DNA of 10,760 nt from the NCBI GenBank assembly GCA_937891135.1, contig CALAFB010000083.1, positions 1 through 10,760 on the forward strand. Direction: 5' to 3'. Positions 5,741-10,760 of this stretch are shown here, in pieces. Source of the DNA: an uncultured Elusimicrobium sp. GTDB lineage: Bacteria; Elusimicrobiota; Elusimicrobia; Elusimicrobiales; Elusimicrobiaceae. The notes under the pieces were generated by a model. The model did no database searches. It saw nothing but the letters and a program-made list of their open reading frames with translations, and had not been told where the DNA came from. Numbering within the stretch: position 1 is the first letter of the stretch; each line of letters opens with the position of its first letter. The position numbers and the translations under genes are program-made.

Positions 5741-5762
5741 TTTGCTTAGAATTTGCTGAAAT
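5741..5762 (+). repeat. Second tandem pair of 11-bp repeats, candidate integrase arm sites
   Basis: TTTGCTTAGAA (5741-5751, 9 of 11 matches) and TTTGCTGAAAT (5752-5762, 10 of 11) repeat the unit found at 5502-5523, in the same orientation and with the same 11-bp period. They end at the stop codon of the lipoprotein gene. Together the two pairs bracket a 217-bp gene-free interval. Confidence 0.55.
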
Positions 5763-6145
5763 TACCTTTCAGCCTGCAAATAAAAATCCATTTCCGCAGG
5801 CAGCGGTATACCGGTAGAGTTTTCCAGCACCCGGCCGATAAACCGTTTGCTGGATTTCGGTACGCAAAGTATCGTAAGCCCGGTATAGGCCCATCCGTTA
5901 TATCCGTCCTGGGAAATATACTGTATTCCCTGTGTCTGCATAAATTCGTAGCCGCCGTGTATCTGGATATACCCGGCCTGGCAGTCCGTTTCCGCGCTCC
6001 ATCCGTCCCGGCCTGCCGTTGATATAGCCACGTAGTAGCCGTCCTGGAAGCTGGCGTACAGTCCGACAGTCAGCGGGCCGTCTTCTTTCGTACAGGCCGC
6101 CAGCCCCAACAAGGCGACGGCCAGCAGTGCTGCTATCCTTTTCAT
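5762..6145 (-). CDS. Predicted surface-exposed lipoprotein in the repressor operon
   Basis: A 127-residue lipoprotein with signal MKRIAALLAVALLGLAAC and lipidated Cys18. The residues after Cys are TKED, matching the K-(D/E)2 style lipoprotein export signal of Bacteroidetes that sends lipoproteins to the cell surface. The mature part is rich in Tyr, Gly and aromatic residues and looks like a small beta-domain; it has two further Cys. I recognise no family. The start overlaps the repressor stop (ATGA on the - strand, 6142-6145), so it is translationally coupled to the repressor and should be made in the lysogen, when most phage genes are off. That pattern suggests a lysogenic-conversion or superinfection-exclusion protein; this is inference. 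Confidence 0.8.
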   Translation of the reverse strand: MKRIAALLAVALLGLAACTKEDGPLTVGLYASFQDGYYVAISTAGRDGWSAETDCQAGYIQIHGGYEFMQTQGIQYISQDGYNGWAYTGLTILCVPKSSKRFIGRVLENSTGIPLPAEMDFYLQAER

Positions 6146-6507
6146 AGTTTCGCTATAAGCTGGGCTATCTGCCTGTCCTTTTCTTCTATGATAGACAGGA
6201 AGCGGTTAATTACGTCTGCGTCGTTTTTTACGCCTACGTTTTCGCCGTTGATATTGTTATAGTATTCCGATGCTGGCTGCCTGGTATCCGTACCGCGCAG
6301 CAGCCAGTCTGCCGACACGTCCGGGCAAATAGCGAGTATCCGCAGCAGGGTATCAAGGGTAATGCCGGCGCTGTGGCTTAGCTGCCGGTTCAGACGCTTT
6401 TGGGCTGCCGCGTCCCCGGCGGCTAAGGCGTTTTCGGTAATTTTCCTTTCGGTCAGCAGCTGGGCAACCCGCCCGCGTACCGCATTTTCCAATTTTTCTT
6501 TATCCAT
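6142..6507 (-). CDS. CI-like HTH repressor (short, with C-terminal coiled coil)
   Basis: A 121-residue XRE-type repressor. Residues about 10-72 form the helix-turn-helix domain: RVAQLLTERKITENALAAGDAAAQKRLNRQL resembles the helices around the recognition helix, and ITLDTLLRILAICPDVSADWLLRG is the usual end of such domains in Bacteroidetes phages. A linker (73-97) leads to a helix at about 98-121 (VINRFLSIIEEKDRQIAQLIAKL) with heptad-like spacing, probably for dimerisation. There is no LexA/CI-type self-cleavage peptidase domain, so induction would not go through RecA-stimulated autocleavage. The gene faces away from the early genes across a control region with candidate operators, and is cotranscribed with the lipoprotein. 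It is the best candidate for the lysogeny master repressor. Confidence 0.8.
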   Translation of the reverse strand: MDKEKLENAVRGRVAQLLTERKITENALAAGDAAAQKRLNRQLSHSAGITLDTLLRILAICPDVSADWLLRGTDTRQPASEYYNNINGENVGVKNDADVINRFLSIIEEKDRQIAQLIAKL

Positions 6508-6508
6508 T

Positions 6509-6522
6509 TTAGACGCTTCTAA
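6509..6522. promoter_or_regulatory. Candidate operator half-site pair near the repressor start
   Basis: TTAGACGCTTCTAA is an imperfect palindrome (TTAGA/TCTAA arms). Its TTAGACG half recurs inverted as CGTCTAA at 6583-6589, where it overlaps the rightward promoter. One copy touching the repressor start and one touching the early promoter is what a two-way switch operator would look like. Confidence 0.4.
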
Positions 6523-6528
6523 GGCCGA

Positions 6529-6548
6529 TTTACTCGAAATCGACTAAA
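6529..6548. promoter_or_regulatory. Candidate repressor operator (20-bp imperfect palindrome)
   Basis: TTTACTCGAAATCGACTAAA has 8 of 10 matching positions between its arms (TTTA, TCGA / TCGA, TAAA). It sits between the repressor start and the -33 box of the rightward promoter. The repressor is the obvious candidate binder. A weak - strand promoter for the repressor (TTTG then TAAATCGG-like) would overlap it. Confidence 0.45.
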
Positions 6549-6563
6549 TTTTTTCAAAAAAGT

Positions 6564-6594
6564 TTTGGATATTACCCGAAAACGTCTAACTTTG
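6564..6594 (+). promoter_or_regulatory. Rightward early promoter, Bacteroidetes consensus
   Basis: TTTG at 6564-6567 and TAACTTTG at 6587-6594, separated by 19 nt, match the Bacteroidetes primary sigma consensus (TTTG, about 19-21 nt, TAnnTTTG). Transcription would start near 6600 and run through the leader into the early genes. A CGTCTAA operator-like half site (6583-6589) overlaps the -7 element. Confidence 0.75.
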
Positions 6595-6733
6595 CAACCA
6601 ACAAACCAACCAACGAAGGAAGGCAAAAGGAAAGACTGCTACCGGGTAAGCAGCAAAACCAAATAACAAATCCTACTGCAAAGGTAGCAGTTTTTTCCGA
6701 TTGCCAACCAACCAAACAAGTTTTTTAGCACTT
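6595..6733 (+). ncRNA. Structured early-transcript leader, possible attenuator
   Basis: Between promoter and first gene lies a leader of about 135 nt. CTGCTACC (6636-6643) pairs perfectly with GGTAGCAG (6683-6690) directly before TTTTTT (6691-6696), a terminator-like arrangement with a 39-nt loop. The same 5' arm can instead form a local hairpin through CTGCT (6636-6640) and AGCAG (6649-6653), so the two folds exclude each other. C/A-rich unstructured runs made of CCAAC units flank this (about 6595-6614 and 6703-6718). Attenuation or antitermination is inference; folding was judged by eye. Confidence 0.5.
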
Positions 6734-6949
6734 ATGGCAGAAACAAACGAAAAAATTACCCGCGACCGTCTAAGAGCAATGCGAGACGGCGAGACTATTA
6801 CGGTGGCCTGCGCGAACGGCTACGCCCTGGAAAGCCAGCGCAATACCGTGTACGCTTTCCAGCGTCTGGAAAAATGCCGCTTTACCTGCAAGGTGGACGG
6901 CTTGACACTTACTGTTACCCGCTTCGACAATAAAGATAAAGCCTTATGA
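6734..6949 (+). CDS. Small early protein of unknown function (71 aa)
   Basis: The first gene after the early promoter encodes a 71-residue protein: a charged N-terminal helix (NEKITRDRLRAMRDGE) followed by alternating residues likely to form strands (TITVACANGYALESQRNTVYAFQRL, then FTCKVDGLTLTVTRF). I do not recognise a family. Three Cys are present without a zinc-type spacing. The ATG at 6734 is preferred over an in-frame TTG at 6701, because the extra 11 codons would be made of the C/A-rich leader repeat and T-tract. It ends in an ATGA overlap with the next gene. The first gene after a repressed promoter is often a switch component; nothing in the sequence proves that here. Confidence 0.7.
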   Translation: MAETNEKITRDRLRAMRDGETITVACANGYALESQRNTVYAFQRLEKCRFTCKVDGLTLTVTRFDNKDKAL

Positions 6950-7155
6950 AAAAAGAAGTAATCTACTTTACCCTTATGCTGCTTTGCATCGTGGCCGGTT
7001 TTCTCCTTTGGGAAGCTTCGCCCGCCATCGCAGAGAGACTGCACACCGAAACCGACTATACCGACCTTATAGCGTATTCTATGGCCCTGCCGGGTATCGT
7101 GTTTTCCGGCCTGTTTAACGAAGCGCACGACGCGCGTAAAAACGCCCAGCTATGA
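6946..7155 (+). CDS. Small membrane protein of unknown function (69 aa)
   Basis: A 69-residue product with a clear N-terminal hydrophobic helix (about 5-25: VIYFTLMLLCIVAGFLLWEAS) and a second, weaker hydrophobic stretch at about 42-57 (LIAYSMALPGIVFSGLF). The segment between is acidic and Thr-rich, and the tail is charged. It could be a one- or two-pass inner-membrane protein. The first helix followed by SPAIA could also be read as a cleavable signal peptide. The gene overlaps both neighbours by ATGA (6946-6949 and 7152-7155), so three early proteins are translationally coupled. Function is unknown. Confidence 0.7.
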   Translation: MKKEVIYFTLMLLCIVAGFLLWEASPAIAERLHTETDYTDLIAYSMALPGIVFSGLFNEAHDARKNAQL

Positions 7156-7358
7156 AAGTGCAGCGCCCCGAAGTAATCCCGGACGGATTGTACAACCAGA
7201 AGCAGGCGGCCGAACTGCTGGGCGTGGATCGCCACACCGTGGCGGTTTATGAAGCCGCAGGCCAAATTACTTTCAAGTCCCGCAAAGCCGGTGGCCGCAA
7301 GGTTACCACTGGCGCAGAAATCCTGCGCTGCTGGGGCAGTACCTATAAATGCCAATAA
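7152..7358 (+). CDS. Excisionase-like helix-turn-helix protein
   Basis: A 68-residue protein with a MerR/excisionase-type DNA-binding domain (HTH_17 kind): LYNQKQAAELLGVDRHTVAVYEAAGQI (about 14-40) gives the helix-turn-helix, followed by a basic wing KSRKAGGRKVTTGAEILRCW. Such small proteins in phages act as recombination directionality factors (Xis) that bend attachment-site DNA, or as Cro-like regulators. With a tyrosine integrase and a possible attP 1.6 kb away, and expression from the lytic side of the switch, an excisionase is a reasonable reading, but a transcription regulator is equally compatible. It is coupled to the preceding gene by ATGA. Confidence 0.7.
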   Translation: MKVQRPEVIPDGLYNQKQAAELLGVDRHTVAVYEAAGQITFKSRKAGGRKVTTGAEILRCWGSTYKCQ

Positions 7359-7395
7359 TTCAAACCACGGCCGGGCGTATTCCCGGAGACGATAA

Positions 7396-8253
7396 ATGAA
7401 AAATAGTATGTATACTTCGACAGTAGAACTTATTACCCCAGAAACCGCAGAATCTTACCTGCTTACCAGCGAGGGTAACCGCGCGATTAACACCCGAACC
7501 GTTAATACCTATGTCAAGCTACTGAAAAACGGAAGCTGGGTAGTAAACGGTGCATCTATTAAGTTTGACAGTACCGGCCATCTATTTGACGGCCACCACC
7601 GGCTAACGGCTATTATAAAATCCGGTATCCCGGCCGAAATTTTTGTGGTACGCGGGATAGAAGACAAGCGCGCTTTTTCCACCGTAGACTGTGGACGCGG
7701 CAGAACGGCCGACCAGCTTTTACGGATAGAAGCCCCAGATATGAAAAATACCAAAACCGTAGTAAGCGCCGCACGCGCTGTTATGCTTTTGGAAAATAAC
7801 CGTCTGCCGGGCGAAAACAAAAGCGCCCAATTACAAAAGACTAATACCGAAATGCTGGCCTACATAAAGAGTTTGACCAATTTAGAAAGCTTTGTGGATA
7901 GGGCCTGCAACATAGTTCCAAGAAACGGCCGTAGTTTACTGCCGCAGGCTACCATAGCTGCTTTTTCTTATCACCTCGTTATAAACCTGCATTGGCCCGA
8001 ATCGCTTGTATATCGCTTCTTTGAACAAGTAACCAACCGCTATACGCCCGCAGGAAATCCGACCTTAGAAACCCTGCGTAAAAGACTGTTGGACTGCCGC
8101 GATAGCAGAGATAAAACCCCTCAGCAGGTTATATCGGCCTACGTGGTGGTGGCCTTTAACGCCTTTGTGGCTGGAAAACAACTACAGCGGCTGCATCTGA
8201 GCAAAAAAAACGACACCGTGCCAATGTTTTCTGAAAATAATAAAATCCAATGA
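7396..8253 (+). CDS. DGHHR protein, ParB/sulfiredoxin-fold-like, function unknown
   Basis: A 285-residue soluble protein. Residues about 56-110 carry the hallmark KFDSTGHLFDGHHRLTAIIKSGI (Asp65-Gly-His-His-Arg69) and then FSTVDCGRGRTADQLL, as in phage proteins with a ParB-N/sulfiredoxin-like domain, where DG(Q/H)HR is the core of the nucleotide-binding fold. The C-terminal two thirds look helical, with no recognised motif. Members of this fold act as CTPases/DNA-binding clamps, nucleases or enzymes of other kinds; for this phage subgroup I know no proven role. A second in-frame ATG lies four codons in (7408). It ends in an ATGA overlap with the next gene. A 37-bp gap with a 5-bp hairpin (CCGGG/CCCGG, 7371-7386) precedes it. 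Confidence 0.75.
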   Translation: MKNSMYTSTVELITPETAESYLLTSEGNRAINTRTVNTYVKLLKNGSWVVNGASIKFDSTGHLFDGHHRLTAIIKSGIPAEIFVVRGIEDKRAFSTVDCGRGRTADQLLRIEAPDMKNTKTVVSAARAVMLLENNRLPGENKSAQLQKTNTEMLAYIKSLTNLESFVDRACNIVPRNGRSLLPQATIAAFSYHLVINLHWPESLVYRFFEQVTNRYTPAGNPTLETLRKRLLDCRDSRDKTPQQVISAYVVVAFNAFVAGKQLQRLHLSKKNDTVPMFSENNKIQ

Positions 8254-8687
8254 AACACCGCAGAACTACTAACGACTATGCCGCAGCCATCGGCATTATC
8301 CAAGAGTGCTACGCTAAGAACGGTGGCCAGCCTATGGCCGGAAGCATCCGTACTTACTGTATCCAGACGAACCGGGCCGATATGGCCAGTACCTGTACGG
8401 TCGTACACGCCGGCTTAATTAAACTGGGCATCCTGGTTAAGGATAACGGACGGTACCGCTTTACTGACGACCCTACGGCCCACCTGGACGACGTGATTAG
8501 CCGCTATTCGACTGACAAAAAAAAGAGCCAGGCGCAGTACGAAGCGTCGCTGGCCAAAGAGCAGCCTAGAAACACCGCCGTAAAACTGCTGGAACGTATC
8601 AAGCGCGATACGCAGACCCTGTGCACTATGGGCTACCAGCAGGACGATAACGGACGGTGGTATAAGGAAACCCGCGAATATCTATAA
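8250..8687 (+). CDS. Hypothetical early phage protein, possible winged-helix fold
   Basis: A 145-residue basic protein. The N-terminal half (about 1-78) has the rhythm of a winged helix: helices around DYAAAIGIIQECYAKN and SIRTYCIQTNRADMASTCTVVHAGLIKLGIL, then a strand-turn-strand LVKDNGRYRFTDD. The second half is charged and helical and ends in a small repeat of the wing-like motif (QQDDNGRWYKETREYL). No known family is recognised; DNA or RNA binding is a guess from its shape. The start overlaps the DGHHR gene by ATGA, which ties the two functionally or at least translationally. Confidence 0.7.
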   Translation: MKHRRTTNDYAAAIGIIQECYAKNGGQPMAGSIRTYCIQTNRADMASTCTVVHAGLIKLGILVKDNGRYRFTDDPTAHLDDVISRYSTDKKKSQAQYEASLAKEQPRNTAVKLLERIKRDTQTLCTMGYQQDDNGRWYKETREYL

Positions 8688-8707
8688 CATTTTTAATAAT
8701 CAACATT

Positions 8708-9079
8708 ATGGCAACAATGAGACACGGAACCCACACCGAACACGTGGACAAGAACGGTACCCCGCTGGTGGTAGGCGATAAGCTCCAAAGCGAGACCGGC
8801 CAGAACTTTTCAATAGACCGCTACGGCCGTCTGGTGGACGTAGTAGGACACCCGGTAACAAATGCCAAGCCCGCAGACCTGGAATTTGTCTGCCACGCTG
8901 ACCTGTCCGGACGCAAGCCCAAAGCATCTGCCAAACCGAAACCGGAACAGCCCAAACCGGCGAACAAAAAAAAGCCTGCTGCGCTGTCCGACTTTACGGA
9001 CGCGGAACTGGCAGCCGAGCTTACGGCACGCGGCTATAGTGGCCAGCTGTCCAGGACGAATACCCTAACTATCGGTTAA
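8708..9079 (+). CDS. Hypothetical protein with Lys/Pro linker and short C-terminal helical domain
   Basis: A 123-residue protein in three parts: an N-terminal strand-rich region (about 8-65: HTEHVDKNGTPLVVGDKL...GRLVDVVGHPV), a Lys/Pro/Ala-rich linker (about 70-92), and a C-terminal segment LSDFTDAELAAELTARGYSGQL (about 94-115) that looks like a two-helix SAP/LEM-like module. Similar C-terminal segments are frequent in Bacteroidetes phage proteins. SAP-like modules bind DNA, but the motif here is short and not proof. The frame starts at an ATG 20 bp after the previous stop, within an AT-rich gap. Confidence 0.7.
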   Translation: MATMRHGTHTEHVDKNGTPLVVGDKLQSETGQNFSIDRYGRLVDVVGHPVTNAKPADLEFVCHADLSGRKPKASAKPKPEQPKPANKKKPAALSDFTDAELAAELTARGYSGQLSRTNTLTIG

Positions 9080-9099
9080 TCCCTAAAATCCCATTAGCA

Positions 9100-9621
9100 A
9101 TGTTAGAAATCCAAGTAAACGTACAGGTGGGCGTAACGCCCGAAGTGGCCGCTATCGCTACCGCCATCCTCAACAAGCGCCCTGCTGCCGTTGAGGCCCC
9201 CAAACCCGCTGCCGCACCGGCAGCCGAACCCGAACCGGAAGCCCCGGCACCTGCCAGACGCGGACGTCCGAAGAAGACCGAAACCCCGGCAGAACAGGAA
9301 GCGCCCGAAGCCCCCGCCGCTGAACCCGCACCCGAAGATACAGGCGATATGCCGGATAACGTCTATTACCCGCAGGAAGAAGACGTACGCACGGCTATGC
9401 ACGTAGCCCGCCAGCGTATCGAGGGCAAAGACTACAAGGACAAGCCCAGCGACGACCTGCACCGCGCCGTTACGGACGTCTTCAAGGCCATAGCAAACGA
9501 GCTGTCCGGCCAGAAGAAACCCAGCGCCCTGCCGCAGGAGCTGCGCCAGGCGTTTATCGACGCCAGCCGCACGATCCAGCAGGACGCAGACGGTAAGTTT
9601 ATCTACACCGTAAACAAGTAG
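9100..9621 (+). CDS. Hypothetical AT-hook protein with Ala/Pro/Glu-rich linker
   Basis: A 173-residue protein. A short N-terminal hydrophobic part (LEIQVNVQVGVTPEVAAIATAIL) precedes a long low-complexity linker of Ala, Pro and Glu (about 29-88). The linker contains an AT-hook core, RRGRPKK, at 53-59, which binds the minor groove of AT-rich DNA. The C-terminal region (about 95-173) is helical and charged (RTAMHVARQRIEGKDYKDKP...LHRAVTDVFKAIANEL). The gene stands directly upstream of the Cas4-like DUF2800 gene (4-bp gap), so a role in phage DNA replication or recombination is plausible. I recognise no named family beyond the AT-hook. Confidence 0.75.
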   Translation: MLEIQVNVQVGVTPEVAAIATAILNKRPAAVEAPKPAAAPAAEPEPEAPAPARRGRPKKTETPAEQEAPEAPAAEPAPEDTGDMPDNVYYPQEEDVRTAMHVARQRIEGKDYKDKPSDDLHRAVTDVFKAIANELSGQKKPSALPQELRQAFIDASRTIQQDADGKFIYTVNK

Positions 9622-9625
9622 CGCT

Positions 9626-10760
9626 ATGCCCGGCACACACGCACTATTAAGCCCATCCGCCGCCCACCGCTGGCTGAACTGCACCGCTGCACCCCGGCTG
9701 GAAGAAAACCAGCCGGACAGCGGCAGCGACTACGCCCGCGAGGGTACATTAGCGCACGCCTACTGTGCGCGGCACCTCAAACAGTACCTGGGCCAGAACA
9801 CCGACGCCGAAGACAAGGAAATAGCCGAATACTTCGACCAATACCACACCGGCGAAATGGACGAATACACCGACACGTATAAAACTATCGTGCTGGAAAA
9901 GTACAACGCCGCCCGCGCCCATACCCCGGACGCCCAGCTGCTGGTAGAAACCCGGCTGGACTTTTCGGAATGGGTACCGGAAGCTTTCGGCACCGGCGAC
10001 GCGGTTATTATCGCTGACGGCATCCTGGATATTATCGACTTCAAGTACGGCAAGGGCGTGCGGGTGGAAGCAAAGGACAACCCGCAAATGAAGATTTACG
10101 CCCTGGGCGCCTACGCCGCTTTCAGCTTCGAGTACAACATAACCCGCGTACGTATGACGATTATACAGCCCCGGCTGGATAACCTTAGCGTAGCGGAAAT
10201 GAGTATAGAAGACCTTATGGTATGGGCCGACAGTGAGCTGGCCCCGAAAGCCCGCGAAGCCTACGACGGTACCGGCAGACAGGCCCCCGGCGAGTGGTGC
10301 AAGTTCTGTAAAGTGAAGCACGCCTGCAAGGCCCTGGCTAAAAAGTGTATGGAACCGGCCATAACGAAGCCTAACCCCAACCTGCTTACCCCCGAAGAAA
10401 TGGCCCGAAACGTACTGCCTATGCTGGACACCGTGGCCACCTGGCTAAAGGGTGTACAGGAATACGCGCTAAGCCAGGCGCTGGCCGGTGTCTCCTATCC
10501 CGGCTTTAAGCTGGTGGCTGGACGATCCAACCGCAAGATAACCGACCCCGCCGCTGCTTCCAAAGCGCTGCTGGACGCTGGCTTTGCGGAAGACGCGATT
10601 ATGAAGCCCCGCGAAATGCGCGGTATTACCGACCTGGAAAAGGTGGTAGGCGCTAAGCGTTTCGGCTCCATCTGCGCTCCCTGGCTGGACAAACCGCAGG
10701 GCAAACCCACCCTGGTACCAGAGAGCGACAAACGGCCGCCCTATAACGCAGCTGCCGACG
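9626..10760 (+). CDS. DUF2800 / Cas4-RecB-like PD-(D/E)XK nuclease, 3' end cut off by the window
   Basis: The frame is open for 378 codons to the window edge with no stop, so the C-terminus is missing. Nuclease motifs are in order: GTLAHAYC (His44), GTGDAVI with Asp125, DIIDFKYG with Asp138 and Lys140, and QMKIYALGAY with Gln154 and Tyr158. Cys19 together with WCKFCKVKHAC (Cys225, Cys228, Cys234) has the one-plus-three layout of the iron-sulphur cluster in Cas4, AddB and related exonucleases. This set and the overall sequence match the phage DUF2800 family, thought to act in DNA recombination or replication, often beside a phage single-strand-binding protein and DNA polymerase. Those partners would be expected just beyond this window. 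The exact reaction is inferred from the fold. Confidence 0.88.
   Translation, partial: MPGTHALLSPSAAHRWLNCTAAPRLEENQPDSGSDYAREGTLAHAYCARHLKQYLGQNTDAEDKEIAEYFDQYHTGEMDEYTDTYKTIVLEKYNAARAHTPDAQLLVETRLDFSEWVPEAFGTGDAVIIADGILDIIDFKYGKGVRVEAKDNPQMKIYALGAYAAFSFEYNITRVRMTIIQPRLDNLSVAEMSIEDLMVWADSELAPKAREAYDGTGRQAPGEWCKFCKVKHACKALAKKCMEPAITKPNPNLLTPEEMARNVLPMLDTVATWLKGVQEYALSQALAGVSYPGFKLVAGRSNRKITDPAAASKALLDAGFAEDAIMKPREMRGITDLEKVVGAKRFGSICAPWLDKPQGKPTLVPESDKRPPYNAAAD

Noticed and set aside
6701..6733. TTG start giving an 82-residue first early protein
   Set aside because: The extra residues come from the C/A-rich leader repeat; ATG at 6734 is the more natural start.
9103..9684. 193-codon - strand frame opposite the AT-hook gene
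   Set aside because: Composition (Gly/Phe/Cys runs) mirrors the Ala/Pro/Glu-rich linker on the other strand; no motif supports it.
9749..10321. 190-codon - strand frame inside the nuclease gene
   Set aside because: The + strand frame has ordered nuclease and iron-sulphur motifs, so this is a shadow.
1..10760. tRNA, rRNA, CRISPR array or insertion sequence
   Set aside because: No cloverleaf-like sequence, regularly spaced repeats or transposase motif was found by reading; the only tandem repeats are the 11-bp pairs near the integrase and a 10-bp repeat after the VR.

Overview
The window looks like the centre of a temperate phage (or prophage) genome of a gut-type Bacteroidetes host. Four things suggest this host: a holin and integrase of the Bacteroidetes type, a promoter matching the Bacteroidetes consensus (TTTG, 19 nt, TAnnTTTG), a lipoprotein with a Bacteroidetes-style surface-export signal, and weak Shine-Dalgarno sequences throughout. 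A spanin that bridges two membranes confirms a Gram-negative host. No tRNA, rRNA, CRISPR array or insertion sequence is visible.

Layout. (1) 1-2705, + strand: a complete diversity-generating retroelement (DGR). It has a C-type-lectin/DUF1566-like target protein with a variable region (VR) at its C-terminus, a GGTA-loop hairpin downstream, an Avd accessory gene, a non-coding template repeat (TR) and a DGR reverse transcriptase. VR and TR align without gaps over 106 bp with 13 differences; 11 fall on template adenines. (2) 2692-4264, + strand: a tiny overlapping gene, then a lysis cassette of holin, amidase endolysin (with an EF-hand-like loop) and a candidate one-protein spanin. (3) 4297-4326: a hairpin between convergent transcription units. 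(4) 4329-5761: tyrosine integrase on the - strand and, upstream of it, a possible attP with two tandem pairs of 11-bp repeats around a small inverted repeat. (5) 5762-6507, - strand: an overlapping repressor-lipoprotein pair, probably expressed in the lysogen. (6) 6508-6733: divergent control region with candidate operators, a good rightward promoter and an attenuator-like leader. (7) 6734-10760, + strand: early genes, several coupled by ATGA overlaps: two small unknowns, an excisionase-like HTH protein, a DGHHR (ParB/sulfiredoxin-like) protein, three unknown proteins (one with an AT-hook), and a Cas4/RecB-like DUF2800 nuclease cut off by the window end.

How they fit. The integrase, repressor, operators and excisionase-like protein form the lysis/lysogeny switch. 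The surface lipoprotein next to the repressor is a candidate superinfection-exclusion factor. The lytic branch reads right into early genes. The late branch ends with receptor-binding protein diversification and lysis. The DGR lies immediately upstream of the lysis genes and overlaps them through the small gene, so RT and lysis proteins may share a late transcript. The best leads are the intact DGR with its unusual G-to-T differences, the attP-like repeat architecture, the surface lipoprotein of the repressor operon, the EF-hand loop in the endolysin, and the early leader.
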